The notes under the pieces: generated by a model | Seen by the model: only the letters and a program-made list of their open reading frames with translations | Told to the model about the DNA's origin: nothing | Database searches by the model: none | NCBI RefSeq assembly: GCF_900115595.1 | Contig: NZ_FOXA01000013.1 | Span: 56,038-120,037, forward strand | DNA from: Tranquillimonas alkanivorans | GTDB taxonomy: Bacteria; Pseudomonadota; Alphaproteobacteria; Rhodobacterales; Rhodobacteraceae | Length of the DNA: 64,000 nt | Direction of reading: 5' to 3' | Translations under genes and position numbers: made by a program | Shown: positions 51,962 through 61,282 of the stretch, one piece after another | Layout: every line of letters starts with the position of its first letter | Numbering within the stretch: the stretch's first letter is position 1

Positions 51962-54054
51962 CAGAACTTCGCCGTCGCCGTCAGCAGTGCCGAACGGCCC
52001 TCACCGAAGTAGCACGCGGCGGTGCCGCAGAACGTCATGTGACGTTCGTCGCCGATATTGCGGACGCTGAGCGTGACGTCGTAGCGGTCGGTCTCGTAGC
52101 CCACGGCGGCGTCGTAGAGGGTGTAGGACGGCGTTTCCTGCGTGTCGGTCCCGTCCCACTTCTCGCCGTTGTAACGGACGCCGACGCCGAAATGCATGCC
52201 GTCGATGCCCCAGTCAGTCGGCCGGTAGCCCAGCCAGAGCGATCCGAAGCGGTCGGGCACGGTGGCGATGTTGTGGCCGTCCTCGTTCTCGTGATCGAGC
52301 ACGGTGAAGCCCGCATCCAGCGTGAAGTCGCGCCAGCCGGTCTTGGCCTCGAACTCGAGCCCGCGCACCGTCGCCTCGCCCGTCTGGACCTGGAAGCCCT
52401 GGTTGTCGGGATCGTCGACCAGCAGGTTCGACTTGGTCAGGTCGAAGGCCGCGACCGAGAACAGCGCGTTGGTTCCGACCGGCTGGTACTTCACGCCGAT
52501 CTCGTACTGTTCGCCCTTGGTCGGCTCGAACTGGTTGCCTTGCGCATCGGTGCCCAGCGCCTCCTGCCGGAAGCTTTCGGCGTAACTGACATAGGGCGCG
52601 AGACCGTTGTCGAAATTGTAGATCGCCGCAATGTTGGCGGTGACCTCGTCGTCCGAGCTGTTGATCGTGGCGTCGCTGAAGTCACCCGTCGTCTCACCGG
52701 TCTCGATCTCGCCCCAGGCAAGGCCCGCGTCGATGCTCAGACGGCCGCCAAAGGTGGCACGGTTCTGGACGTAGACGTTGCGCTCTTCGGTGGTCGAGGT
52801 CGGGTAGTCGTCGACCGTCACGTCGGTGACGCCGGTATACACGGGGTCAAACGGGTCGATCGGGCCGGCGCTGCCGTAGCCGTAGTCGTTGTCATAGCTC
52901 GCCCGGGTGTAGGACGCGCCGAACAGCGTGCGCATCTCGACCGTGCCCAGCGTGTATTCCGCGGTGGTACGGGCATCGACGGCGAACGTCTCGAGCGTCC
53001 TGTCCGAGCCATAGACGGTCCGGTTGATCGTGCCGTCCGGGTTGTAGCGCAGGGTCGCGTAGTTGTCGTAGGCCCACCAGGCGTGGTCATAGTCGGCCTC
53101 GGCGTCCAGCACGCGGGCGTTCGCCTCGACGCTCCAGACGTTGTTGAAGCGGTGCTCGAACAGAACCGTGGCCGAACGCTGTTCGGTGTCGAAGCGGTCG
53201 AAGTCGGGCTCGCCCACGAAGACGTCGTCGGGCAGGTAGCGGCCGCTCGCGAAGTCGGGGGCGGCGTAAAGGGTGCCGTAGAGCGACGCGAACTGGATCA
53301 GCGGGCTGCCTTCGTTCTTCTGGTAGGTGCCCAGCAGGGTCAGCTTGGTGTCCGGCGTGATGTCCCACGTCAGCGACGGCGCCAGCGCGATCGCGTCGTC
53401 CCGGCTGTAGTCAACCTGCGTCTCGGCCTCGCGCACGAGCCCGACCATGCGCCAGCTCACGTCGTCCGAGAACTGGCCGCTCCAGTCCACGCCGATCTGC
53501 TTGCGCTCGTACGAGCCGAACTGGAGTTGCACGAGGTTCGGCGCATCGTCGCCCGCGACCTTCGAGGTGGTATTCACCACGCCGCCGACCTCGCCGTTGC
53601 CGTAAAGGCCCGAGGCGGGACCGCGCAGCACCTCGATGCTGTCGATCAGGAAGGGCTCGGGCTTGGTGTCGTTGTAGTAGCCGAAGCGCGACGGCAGGCC
53701 GTCGTGATAGGTGGTCGGGCGGAAGCCGCGGATCAGGTACCAGTCCGAGCGGTTGTCGAGACCGTACTCCCCCGCCTGCACGCCCGTGGCGTAGGACAGC
53801 GCCTCTTCCACGTCGGTAGCGCCGCGGCGCTGGATTTCCTCGGTCGTGACCACGTCGACCGAGCGCGGGGTCTCGACGATGGGGGTCCCGGTCTTGAGCA
53901 CGCTGCCGGTGTCGAGCGCGACGCTTTCGCCGAAGATGCCGCTTTGCGCCTCGCCCTCGACCGTGATCGTTTCGAGCTCGATGACGTCCTGGGCCATGGC
54001 AGGGCATGCGGCGAGAAGCGCCAGACCCGACACGGCCAGTTTGCGGGTGAACAT
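51961..54054 (-). CDS. TonB-dependent siderophore receptor
   Basis: 697 residues. A signal peptide ends near CPAMAQ; a TonB box-like ETITVEG follows. The plug domain shows ETPRSVDVVTTEEIQRRG and EVLRGPASGLYGNGEVGGVV; a beta-barrel follows, ending in TATAKF with the C-terminal aromatic. The Asp/Tyr-rich loops resemble FhuA/FpvA-type ferric-siderophore receptors. First gene of the uptake operon, preceded by an iron-island box. Confidence 0.93.
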   Translation of the reverse strand: MFTRKLAVSGLALLAACPAMAQDVIELETITVEGEAQSGIFGESVALDTGSVLKTGTPIVETPRSVDVVTTEEIQRRGATDVEEALSYATGVQAGEYGLDNRSDWYLIRGFRPTTYHDGLPSRFGYYNDTKPEPFLIDSIEVLRGPASGLYGNGEVGGVVNTTSKVAGDDAPNLVQLQFGSYERKQIGVDWSGQFSDDVSWRMVGLVREAETQVDYSRDDAIALAPSLTWDITPDTKLTLLGTYQKNEGSPLIQFASLYGTLYAAPDFASGRYLPDDVFVGEPDFDRFDTEQRSATVLFEHRFNNVWSVEANARVLDAEADYDHAWWAYDNYATLRYNPDGTINRTVYGSDRTLETFAVDARTTAEYTLGTVEMRTLFGASYTRASYDNDYGYGSAGPIDPFDPVYTGVTDVTVDDYPTSTTEERNVYVQNRATFGGRLSIDAGLAWGEIETGETTGDFSDATINSSDDEVTANIAAIYNFDNGLAPYVSYAESFRQEALGTDAQGNQFEPTKGEQYEIGVKYQPVGTNALFSVAAFDLTKSNLLVDDPDNQGFQVQTGEATVRGLEFEAKTGWRDFTLDAGFTVLDHENEDGHNIATVPDRFGSLWLGYRPTDWGIDGMHFGVGVRYNGEKWDGTDTQETPSYTLYDAAVGYETDRYDVTLSVRNIGDERHMTFCGTAACYFGEGRSALLTATAKF

Positions 54055-54125
54055 GTCCCGTCTCCTGGATTCGTTATTGTTCTTGCCTGGCGGGAAGCTG
54101 GGTCGGCGTCTCGCTATAAAGTCAT

Positions 54126-54144
54126 AGCGAAACAGTCAAGTATT
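54126..54144 (-). promoter_or_regulatory. Iron-island promoter box, copy 1
   Basis: Minus-strand AATACTTGACTGTTTCGCT; a possible -35 TTGACT (54139-54134) and -10 TATAGC (54118-54113) are 15 bases apart. It lies 72 bases before the receptor ATG and overlaps the stop of the siderophore-interacting protein gene. It matches 57723-57741 at 16 of 19 positions. Confidence 0.6.
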
Positions 54145-55222
54145 AGCGACTCCAATATGCCGCCACGTACCTGTCTTTCTTTCCGCGGCCGCCCGAGCGC
54201 CCAAGCGCCGTGCGGACCTGCGCCACCTGCGCCTTCTCGGCGGCGAACCAGTGATAGGCGCCGGACGACGGGGCGCCGTCGAGGAAGGCCTCGGCGAGGG
54301 GACGGTCCCGGTCCCGGATCAGCCACTCGATTCGGGCGTTCGGCCCGTGGGCGATGGGCAGGATGTCGCGCTCGTGGCCGACCTCGATCATCGCCGCCGC
54401 CTTCGTCTCGGGGAGCACGTTTTCGAGGATGCGGGCGATCGCGGGCAGCGCGGTTTCGTCGCCGCCCATGTGCAGCCGGTCGGCCTGCGGGATCCAGCCG
54501 CCGCCGGGACCCATCATGCCGACGGTGGCGCAGGGAGCCGCGTTCTCGGCCCAGCGGCAGGTCGGGCCGTTGCCGTGCAGGAACACGTCGACATCGACCC
54601 AGCCCGCGCGACCGTCCACCCTGCGGATGGTGTAGGCCGGCGTGTGCAGCGCGTCGTCGCCCTTGGGCCAGCGGGTGCGGCCGCCCTCGACCACCGGCCA
54701 GACCGGCGCACGGCCCTCGGGCGGCAAAAGCAGGCGGACGTGCAGGCCCATCCGCTCGAATTCGTCGAGCCGCTCGCCGGCTAGCCGCAGGCGCTGGAAG
54801 CTGCGGCCGACGCGATGGCTGGCCAGCAACTCCATCAACCGAAAGTTCGGCGGCGGGCCCGCCGTCTCGTCCATGCCGGTCCAGTTCAGCGAGGCGGCAA
54901 GGTCCGGGTCGGCGTGGTCGACTTGGTGCAGCACAGTCTCGCACAGCATGTGCAGGTTCGAGGCCGTCCCGGCGAACAGGTCGAGCCCCAGCCCGTCGCG
55001 CCCGGTCCTGAACCTCAGTTCGCCCGTCGTCAGTTCGGCTACGGTGACATCGCCGTCCTCGCGGAACGGAATGTCGTGTTCTTCGAGCGAGCCGCGCAGA
55101 TGCGCCAGCAGCGCCTGCGGATCGGGATGCGCCAGGTGGGTCGAGGTGGACAGGTCAGGCATGACGGTTTCCGGTGCGGTTGCATGGGATTGGCTGGCCC
55201 CGCGGGCCTGGCTGTCGGTCAT
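54143..55222 (-). CDS. Siderophore-interacting (ferric reductase-like) protein with DUF2218 domain
   Basis: 359 residues. The first 110 residues resemble DUF2218 (HPDPQALLAHLRGSLEEHDIPFR). The rest is ViuB/YqjH-like: LDEFERMGLHVRLLLPPEG, YTIRRVDGRAGWVDVDVFLH, GDETALPAIARIL and GAYHWFAAEKAQVAQVR. These flavoproteins reduce ferric siderophores in the cytoplasm. The ATG overlaps the tonB stop by 4 bases; an in-frame ATG 20 codons in would drop a Ser/Thr-rich start. Confidence 0.9.
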   Translation of the reverse strand: MTDSQARGASQSHATAPETVMPDLSTSTHLAHPDPQALLAHLRGSLEEHDIPFREDGDVTVAELTTGELRFRTGRDGLGLDLFAGTASNLHMLCETVLHQVDHADPDLAASLNWTGMDETAGPPPNFRLMELLASHRVGRSFQRLRLAGERLDEFERMGLHVRLLLPPEGRAPVWPVVEGGRTRWPKGDDALHTPAYTIRRVDGRAGWVDVDVFLHGNGPTCRWAENAAPCATVGMMGPGGGWIPQADRLHMGGDETALPAIARILENVLPETKAAAMIEVGHERDILPIAHGPNARIEWLIRDRDRPLAEAFLDGAPSSGAYHWFAAEKAQVAQVRTALGRSGGRGKKDRYVAAYWSR

Positions 55223-56196
55223 CGGGAAAAGCGGATGGGAAGCGAGAAGGTGAAGCTTGGGTCGCGCAGCTCGCCCGGCGCCGGGGGAAAGCGGCCCGCC
55301 GATCGCACCGAACGCAGCGCCGCCTGGTCGAGCGCGGCGTTGCCCGAGGAGCGGGCGAGGGAGAGACCGCGCAGGCTGCCGTCGCGCCCCACGGTGATGG
55401 TCACGAGCACCGTGCCATCCGCGCCGCGAGCCGCCGAGGGGTAGCGCTTGCGCCGCTCGACGCGGGCGCGGATCGCCGCTCCCCAGGCCGCGCGCAGGTT
55501 CTGCGCCTGCGCCGTGCTGAGCGTTGACGCCTCGGACGGGCGGCTTTCGCCCGCGCTGGGACCGCCACCCGCGCCGGCGGCGCGCTGTCCCTGTCGGGAC
55601 ACTTGCGGCTGCTGCTGTTCGCGGCGCGGTTCCGGCTCGGCAACCTCGCGCGGGGGCTCGGGGCGGTCGGGCCGCTCGGGCGGGCGGATACTGGCCTCGG
55701 GCGGCAGATCACTTTCGGGCTCGTCCGGCTGCGTCTCTTCCTGCTGCTCTGGTTCCTCGGGCTCGGGCTCGGGGTCCGGCTCGGGGGGCGGCGACTGTTC
55801 CTCGGGCTCTTCCGGCTCGGGCTCTTCGGGCGGCGGCGGAAGCTCGACGGCCGCCATCGGCAGCGGGTCGGGGGCATGAAAGCTGGGCGCCGAGGGCGCG
55901 TCGGGACGCTGCGGCGTCTGCGGCGCAGGCGTTTCGGAGCGCGTGATCTCTGGCGCGGCCTCGGCCACCATCTCGGGCGGCTCGGGCATCTCGAGCGGTT
56001 CGGTCGGTTCGGGCGGGCGATCCCAGTCTTCGACCATCTGCTGCATCTGCGCCTGCGCAGCGGCGACCGACACCAGCGCGTCGCCACCCTGCCCGGCCGA
56101 GGCTGCACCCTCTTCAGGACGCTCTACGGCGAGCGCCGCGACGTGGAGCCCCACGGCGATGGTCACGAAAACCGAGGCCTCTATCGCGCGCTTCAT
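55219..56196 (-). CDS. tonB: TonB energy transducer
   Basis: 325 residues. TonB spans the periplasm and drives outer-membrane receptors. An N-terminal signal-anchor helix (SVFVTIAVGLHVAALAV) is followed by a long Pro/Glu-rich spacer (residues about 50-210) and the C-terminal domain with RYPSAARGADGTVLVTITVG then FTFSLPIRFS. Overlaps the ExbD gene by 4 bases. Confidence 0.93.
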   Translation of the reverse strand: MKRAIEASVFVTIAVGLHVAALAVERPEEGAASAGQGGDALVSVAAAQAQMQQMVEDWDRPPEPTEPLEMPEPPEMVAEAAPEITRSETPAPQTPQRPDAPSAPSFHAPDPLPMAAVELPPPPEEPEPEEPEEQSPPPEPDPEPEPEEPEQQEETQPDEPESDLPPEASIRPPERPDRPEPPREVAEPEPRREQQQPQVSRQGQRAAGAGGGPSAGESRPSEASTLSTAQAQNLRAAWGAAIRARVERRKRYPSAARGADGTVLVTITVGRDGSLRGLSLARSSGNAALDQAALRSVRSAGRFPPAPGELRDPSFTFSLPIRFSR

Positions 56197-56606
56197 GGCC
56201 GCACCGTGATCAGCGACACGTCACCGACCCCCTCCGCCCCGAGCTTGGACAGCAGCGCGGCCACGGCGGCGGCGGGCGCGCCCGCGTCGGCGCGCAGGAC
56301 CACCGGCGGCGTCTCGTCCCCGTCGCAGGCGCCGCAGAGCGCGGTGCGCTCGGCCGACAGCGCCGCCAGCGCCGCGTCTTCGCCCACCGCGTCGCGGAAG
56401 CCCAGCGTGCCCGCGGCGGCGAGGTGCAGCACCAGGCCGGTCTCGGCCGCGTCCTCGACCTCGGCCTCGGGCGGCTCGACCTCGAACGGTGCGGGCGGCG
56501 TGATCTGCGCGGCCATCAGGAAGAAGATGAGCAACAGGAACACCACGTTGATCATGGGCACGACGCTTTCGGGCGCGGGTTTGCGGGGGGGCGGATCAAA
56601 GCGCAT
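56193..56606 (-). CDS. exbD: ExbD family protein 2
   Basis: 137 residues. ExbD is the proton-motive partner of ExbB. The single helix has the typical PMINVVFLLLIFFLMAA, with the essential acidic residue of ExbD replaced by Asn (usually PMIDV). A periplasmic domain with Cys pair (CGACDG) follows. The Asp-to-Asn change at the channel position may make this a non-conducting partner of ExbD 1. Confidence 0.85.
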   Translation of the reverse strand: MRFDPPPRKPAPESVVPMINVVFLLLIFFLMAAQITPPAPFEVEPPEAEVEDAAETGLVLHLAAAGTLGFRDAVGEDAALAALSAERTALCGACDGDETPPVVLRADAGAPAAAVAALLSKLGAEGVGDVSLITVRP

Positions 56607-56610
56607 CGGG

Positions 56611-56988
56611 CTACTCCATCAACACCACGCGGCCGAAGCCGCCGCGACCCAGCATCTCCATTACCTCGACCGTGCGCTGGAGCGTCGCCTCATCGCGCGG
56701 ACGCAGGACGATGGCGTCCTCGGGCGTTTCGGTCAGGCGCTCGAGCTCGGCCAGCAGGCCGGCCTCGTCCTGGGCCACGCCGTTCAGGCGCAGGCCCTCG
56801 GGCGTGACCTCGACCAGCCGGGGCGGTCCGGAATAGCCTTCGCCCTGGCCGGCGACCTGCAGCGGGAGCTGCATGTCGAGCCCGAAGCGGGCGGCGAGCA
56901 TGAAGAACACCAGAAGCAGGAACACCACGTCGATCATCGGCGTAAGGCTGGGCCGCCGCCGGGGCCGGGTGTCACCGAGGTCAAGCAT
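56611..56988 (-). CDS. exbD: ExbD family protein 1
   Basis: 125 residues. The helix reads PMIDVVFLLLVFFMLAARFG with the conserved Asp, so it should carry the proton path. Periplasmic part: FGLDMQLPLQVAGQGEGYSG and a C-terminal ERLTETPEDAIVLRPRD. Four bases separate it from ExbD 2; its ATG overlaps the ExbB stop by 1 base. Confidence 0.92.
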   Translation of the reverse strand: MLDLGDTRPRRRPSLTPMIDVVFLLLVFFMLAARFGLDMQLPLQVAGQGEGYSGPPRLVEVTPEGLRLNGVAQDEAGLLAELERLTETPEDAIVLRPRDEATLQRTVEVMEMLGRGGFGRVVLME

Positions 56989-57677
56989 CAGGCGGCCCGC
57001 GCCGGCGCGTCCGGTGCCCCCTGCCCGCCGCGCAGGAAGACCTGCGTCGTGACGTCCTCGATCTCGATGCGCAGGCGGTCGGCGACGGCCTCGAACCAGG
57101 TCAGCGCGGCCGAGGCGGGAATGGCCACGGCCATGCCGGCGGCGGTCGTCAGAAGCGCCTCCCAAATGCCGCCGGCCAGCGTCGCCGGGTCGGCGCGCGC
57201 GCCGGCCTCCTGCAGCGCCTGGAATGCGGCGATCATGCCGAGCACGGTGCCCAGGAGGCCCAGGAGCGGCGCGATGGTGGCGATCAGTTCAAGCGGCCGC
57301 AGCCCCGAGCGGGCGCTGGCGAGGGCAAGGCGGGCGACGCGTTCGGCCTCGGCCTCGGCTCCCGCGCGCGTCAGTTCGCGGTCGCGCAGGGCGGCCATGG
57401 CCGAGCGGACGACGCGGGCGCGCACGGTGCGGCGGTGGCCGATCAGGGCAAGCGCCTGGTCCTCTTCCCCGGCCGCCCAGAGCCGCACCGCGCGACGCAC
57501 GCGCCGCCCGCCGGTCCAGGCGCCGAGGATCAGGAGCCGCCAGATCTTCCAAAGGATCAGCGCGACGGTCAGGACCGAGAGGGCGGCGATGGCCCAGATC
57601 GCGGGTCCGCCGAACCGGAGGAACTCCAGCGCAGCTTCGATCTCTTGTACGAGGCCCGGCCCCAGAAACTCGTTCAT
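56988..57677 (-). CDS. exbB: ExbB/MotA-TolQ-type proton channel protein
   Basis: 229 residues with three membrane helices; the last two frame the motif PLLGLLGTVLGMIAAF and the later GIWEALLTTAAGMAVAIPA, the ExbB/TolQ signature. GAGGGGCAGAG lies before the ATG chosen (MNEFLGPGL); the five upstream in-frame codons are unlikely. First gene of exbB-exbD-exbD-tonB-sip. Confidence 0.93.
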   Translation of the reverse strand: MNEFLGPGLVQEIEAALEFLRFGGPAIWAIAALSVLTVALILWKIWRLLILGAWTGGRRVRRAVRLWAAGEEDQALALIGHRRTVRARVVRSAMAALRDRELTRAGAEAEAERVARLALASARSGLRPLELIATIAPLLGLLGTVLGMIAAFQALQEAGARADPATLAGGIWEALLTTAAGMAVAIPASAALTWFEAVADRLRIEIEDVTTQVFLRGGQGAPDAPARAA

Positions 57678-57722
57678 CACTCTGCCCCTCACTGGCGTGT
57701 CGAGGCCCGAATAGTAATGCCG

Positions 57723-57741
57723 AGTTAAATAGTCAAGTATT
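57723..57741 (-). promoter_or_regulatory. Iron-island promoter box, copy 2
   Basis: Minus-strand AATACTTGACTATTTAACT with TTGACT (57736-57731), spacer 17 and TATTCG (57713-57708). It lies about 50 bases before exbB. It shares 16 of 19 bases with 54126-54144, most of them in a run AATACTTGACT. Confidence 0.65.
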
Positions 57742-57840
57742 TGACCGCGCCACGCCGAAGCGCGGACGGGCGCGTCTCGGGAGCGATCACGGAACGATCA
57801 CCTTCCGGCGCCCGTGCCCGAAGCCAGGGCGCCGGTCCGG

Positions 57841-58692
57841 TCACCGCACCAGCAGTATCGGGACCTTGCAGTTGCGGATCATCTCGAGCGCGGTGGAGCC
57901 GATGAACAGCGCACGCAGGCGCGAATGGCCCGATGTGCCCATGACCAGGTGCTCGAACGGCGCCTCCTCGACCAGCCGGCCCAGCGCCTCCTCGGGTTGG
58001 CCCGGCAGGATCTCGGTCTCGGCGTCCATGCCCGCGCCGGCCAGCATCGCCTTGGCGTCGGCCAAGCCCTTCTTCGCCGCCTCGGACCCCGTGCCCACGG
58101 TGACCACCTTCACCTGCAGCCCGGCATAGAGCGGGCTGCGCGCGACGTAGTCGACGGCGCGCATTGCGCTCGCGCTGCCGTCATAGGCGATCAGGACACG
58201 CTCGACCGGGTGGAACGCGCGCGAGGCCACGAAAAGCGGCTTGCCGGTGGCGCGCATCACCCGTTCGAGGTTCGAGCCCAGGTGCCCCTTGGCGAAGTCG
58301 GCGGCTTCCCCGCGCTTGCCGATCAGCACCATCTCGGCGTCGGCTTCCTTTTCCGAGATCGCCTCGACCAGGTCGCCATGTCGCAGGTGAATCGAGGCCG
58401 TAACCCCGGCCTCGTCCAGAATGCCCTTGGCGTCCTCGAGGATTGCGCGACCGCGGTGGACGACGAGCTTCGAGCGCTGTTCGTCCAGCGCCGAGAGCTC
58501 TTCGAGCAGGGCGGTGCGTGCGCCCAGTGCGATCGAGCCGGACAGGTCCTGAGCGCTTGCCGTTTCGCGGCGGCCGAGGACGTGCATCAGCTCGACCGCC
58601 AGATCAGCCCGCCCGGCGATCCAGGCGGCGTGGTCGCAGACGCTTTTCGAATAGGTGGAGCCGTCCACCAGGGCGATCAGCTTCTTGGTCAT
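57841..58692 (-). CDS. Tandem universal stress protein
   Basis: 283 residues, two UspA-like domains. The second carries the ATP-binding G-x-2-G-x-9-G-(S/T) motif as VMGTSGHSRLRALFIGSTA; the first has MVLIGKRGEAADFAKGHLGS. Translationally close to the SulP gene upstream on the same strand (13 bases), suggesting a stress-linked role for the transporter. Confidence 0.88.
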   Translation of the reverse strand: MTKKLIALVDGSTYSKSVCDHAAWIAGRADLAVELMHVLGRRETASAQDLSGSIALGARTALLEELSALDEQRSKLVVHRGRAILEDAKGILDEAGVTASIHLRHGDLVEAISEKEADAEMVLIGKRGEAADFAKGHLGSNLERVMRATGKPLFVASRAFHPVERVLIAYDGSASAMRAVDYVARSPLYAGLQVKVVTVGTGSEAAKKGLADAKAMLAGAGMDAETEILPGQPEEALGRLVEEAPFEHLVMGTSGHSRLRALFIGSTALEMIRNCKVPILLVR

Positions 58693-58705
58693 GACGTCTC
58701 CTTCC

Positions 58706-60190
58706 TCAATGCGCCATCAGATCGTCCATCGCGCCCGGCTTGTCGTGCACCGCAAGCCGGTCGACGATGGTCTCGGACGCCTCGTTCATGCCGACGATCT
58801 CGACCTCCGAGCCGTCCCGGCGGAACTTGAGCACGGCCATGTCGAGCGCCGCAACCGACGAGATGTCCCAGATATGCGCGTGGCTCACGTCGATGACGAC
58901 CCGCTCGGCGGCCTCCTTGAAGTCGAAGGCGCGCATGAAATCCTCGGCCGAGGCGAAGAAAAGCTGACCTTCGACATAGTAGGTGCGCACCCGGCCGTCC
59001 TCGGACAGGGTGGAGCGGACGCGAAAGAGTTGCGCGATTTTGCCCGCGAAGAATATGCCCGACAGCAGCACGCCGACCAGCACACCGATGGCGAGGTTAT
59101 GGGTGAACACCACGACCACGACCGTCGAGAGCATCACGATCGACGACGACTTCGGGTGCGTGCGGAGCTGCTTGATCGACGACCACGAGAACGTGCCGAT
59201 CGACACCATGATCATGATCGCCACCAGCGCCGCCATGGGGATCTGCGCCACCAGGTCGCCCAGTGCCACCACCATGAACAGCAGGAACACGCCCGCGGCG
59301 AAGCACGACAGCCGCCCGCGGCCGCCCGACTTGATGTTGATGATCGACTGGCCGATCATCGCGCAGCCCGCCATGCCGCCGATGAAACCGGTGGCGGTGT
59401 TCGCAAGGCCCTGGCCGATGCACTCCTGGTTGCGGTCCGAGCTCGTGTCCGTCAGGTCGTCCACGATGTTCGCGGTCATCAGGCTTTCGAGCAGGCCGAC
59501 CACGGCGACGGCGGCCGAGTACGGCAGGATGATCAGCAGCGTTTCCAGCGTCAGCGGGATGTCGGGGATCAGGAACACCGGCAGCGTATCCGGCAGCTCG
59601 CCCATGTCGCCGACGGTGCGGATGTCCCAGCCGAAGATCATCGCCAGCACCGTCAGCACGATGATGGTCACCAGCGGCGACGGCACGGCCTTGGTGAGAA
59701 GCGGGAACAGGTAGATGATCGCCAGCCCCGCCGCGACCAGCGGATAGGTCAGCCACGGCACACCGACGAGTTCCGGGATCTGCGCCATGAAGATCAGGAT
59801 CGCCAGCGCATTGACGAACCCGGTCATCACCGAGCGAGACACGAAGCGCATCAGCTGCCCCAGTCGCGCCGCCCCCGCCGCGATCTGCAGCAGGCCCGCC
59901 AGCACGGTCGTGGCGAGCAGGTATTGCAGCCCGTGCTCGGCCACCAGCGTGACCATGAGCACCGCGGTCGCCGCGGTGGCCGCCGAGATCATGCCGGGCC
60001 GCCCGCCCGCGATGGCGGTGACCACGGCGATCGAGAACGAGGCATAAAGCCCGATCTTCGGGTCGACCCCGGCAATGATGGAGAAGGCGATGGCTTCCGG
60101 AATGAGTGCCAGCGCCACGACGAGGCCCGACAGGAGGTCGCCCCGGATGTTGCCCAGCCACTGGCTGCGATACACGTCAACGTTGATCAT
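58706..60190 (-). CDS. SulP family anion transporter with STAS domain
   Basis: 494 residues. Twelve or more membrane segments with the SulP motifs [20 protein letters not shown] and [15 protein letters not shown]; a cytoplasmic STAS domain follows after about residue 400 ([20 protein letters not shown]). Substrates of the family include sulfate and bicarbonate; not resolved here. The UspA gene follows. Confidence 0.9.
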   Translation of the reverse strand: MINVDVYRSQWLGNIRGDLLSGLVVALALIPEAIAFSIIAGVDPKIGLYASFSIAVVTAIAGGRPGMISAATAATAVLMVTLVAEHGLQYLLATTVLAGLLQIAAGAARLGQLMRFVSRSVMTGFVNALAILIFMAQIPELVGVPWLTYPLVAAGLAIIYLFPLLTKAVPSPLVTIIVLTVLAMIFGWDIRTVGDMGELPDTLPVFLIPDIPLTLETLLIILPYSAAVAVVGLLESLMTANIVDDLTDTSSDRNQECIGQGLANTATGFIGGMAGCAMIGQSIINIKSGGRGRLSCFAAGVFLLFMVVALGDLVAQIPMAALVAIMIMVSIGTFSWSSIKQLRTHPKSSSIVMLSTVVVVVFTHNLAIGVLVGVLLSGIFFAGKIAQLFRVRSTLSEDGRVRTYYVEGQLFFASAEDFMRAFDFKEAAERVVIDVSHAHIWDISSVAALDMAVLKFRRDGSEVEIVGMNEASETIVDRLAVHDKPGAMDDLMAH

Positions 60191-60575
60191 GAATGTCCCG
60201 TTCCTGGCCGGTCGGGCGATCGCCGCACCGGCTGTCGTTTCAGGTTTCGATGGTTTGCCCGGCGGATCGGCGGCCGGGAGAGCCACCCGGGAGTTTCACC
60301 CGGGTCCAGACGATCACGTTCCCGATACCCCGCGGGCCGTCCGTCCGCAACCGGCTGACGCTGAAGAACGCTTCGCCCGTGCCCGGAATCTACGGTCGGA
60401 CCGACGCCCGGCCGACCCGTGGGAAGACCACCGGGCGGGAAGGAGGCCGCGCAGGCGGCGATCTTGAAGCGGAGCGTGCAGTGCCTCTGGCGCACCGTCG
60501 GTCCAGTTCCATCACTGGCGCGGAGTTCGGAGCGGCGTACCCTCGGCCGCACAGACTTCCAGCGGAGGTGACACT
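60191..60575. other. Divergent region sulP / secreted-protein gene
   Basis: 385 bases, no supportable gene. It contains one HxlR-type operator (60503-60518) about 60 bases before the secreted-protein ATG, and short direct repeats CACCCGGG near 60290-60301. GCGGAGGTGA before 60576 is the ribosome site. Confidence 0.5.
60503..60518. promoter_or_regulatory. Inverted repeat CCAGT-N6-ACTGG, site 1
   Basis: CCAGTTCCATCACTGG, lying 58 bases before the secreted-protein gene. The wider block 60499-60522 matches 62055-62078 at 22 of 24 positions. Confidence 0.6.
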
Positions 60576-61172
60576 ATGTTTGGAATGTTTGGAGCAAATC
60601 GTTTCGCCGAAGGCCCTGCGCGTCGCGCTGCGCTCGCGGCGGGGGTCGCCCTGGCGCTTCCGACGGCGGCGTTTGCGCAAGATGACAGCGCCGCCATGAT
60701 CGAAGCGGCTTTGAGCGCGGCACTGCCGCAGCTTCGCGACGGAGCCACAGTCTCGGACTTGGAAGGCAACGTGCTCCGCGAGGGCGACAACGGCTATACC
60801 TGCTTTCCACCCCCGTCGGAGATCGCCGGTGCGATGTGCATGGATGGCGAGTGGCTGCGCTGGATGGACGCCTGGATGAACGGCACACCCTTCACCGCCA
60901 ACTCGGTCGGGATCGCTTACATGCTGGCGGGAGACTCGCCGCAGGGCGGCGCCAGCAACATCGACCCGGCTGCGCAGGAGCCGACGGCGGACAACGATTG
61001 GGTGGTCGAGGGGCCGCACCTGATGGTCATCGTGCCGAACGCCGAGGACCTGGCGTCGCTGCCGAAGACGCCACAGGTGGCAGGGCCTTACGTGATGTGG
61101 GCCGACACGCCCTACGCCCACGTCATGGTGCCGGTGGACGCACGTGGTCCGCAGCGGGAGGTCCCCGAGTGA
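60576..61172 (+). CDS. Secreted conserved protein of unknown function
   Basis: 198 residues. N-terminal segment with RRAALAAGVALALPTAAFAQ reads as a signal peptide (cleavage AFA-QD). The mature protein has conserved-looking motifs YTCFPPPSEIAGAMCMDGEW (paired cysteines), LAGDSPQGGASNIDP, then a repeat of W-x-x-x-(G/D)-x-Y. No domain recognised. It shares the operator of the HxlR regulon. Confidence 0.8.
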   Translation: MFGMFGANRFAEGPARRAALAAGVALALPTAAFAQDDSAAMIEAALSAALPQLRDGATVSDLEGNVLREGDNGYTCFPPPSEIAGAMCMDGEWLRWMDAWMNGTPFTANSVGIAYMLAGDSPQGGASNIDPAAQEPTADNDWVVEGPHLMVIVPNAEDLASLPKTPQVAGPYVMWADTPYAHVMVPVDARGPQREVPE

Positions 61173-61282
61173 CATTGAGCGAAGGTGGCGCCGGGGCCCG
61201 GCGCCACCGGTCGCGGCTGCGACGAAACGGCGCCCTCCGCCGTGCAGCCGGACGACCGCGCGTCGCGGGGGCAAAAGGACGC

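Noticed and set aside
51835..55011. Thousand-codon plus-strand frame over the receptor and reductase genes
   Set aside because: The receptor and siderophore-interacting proteins on the minus strand account for all of it.
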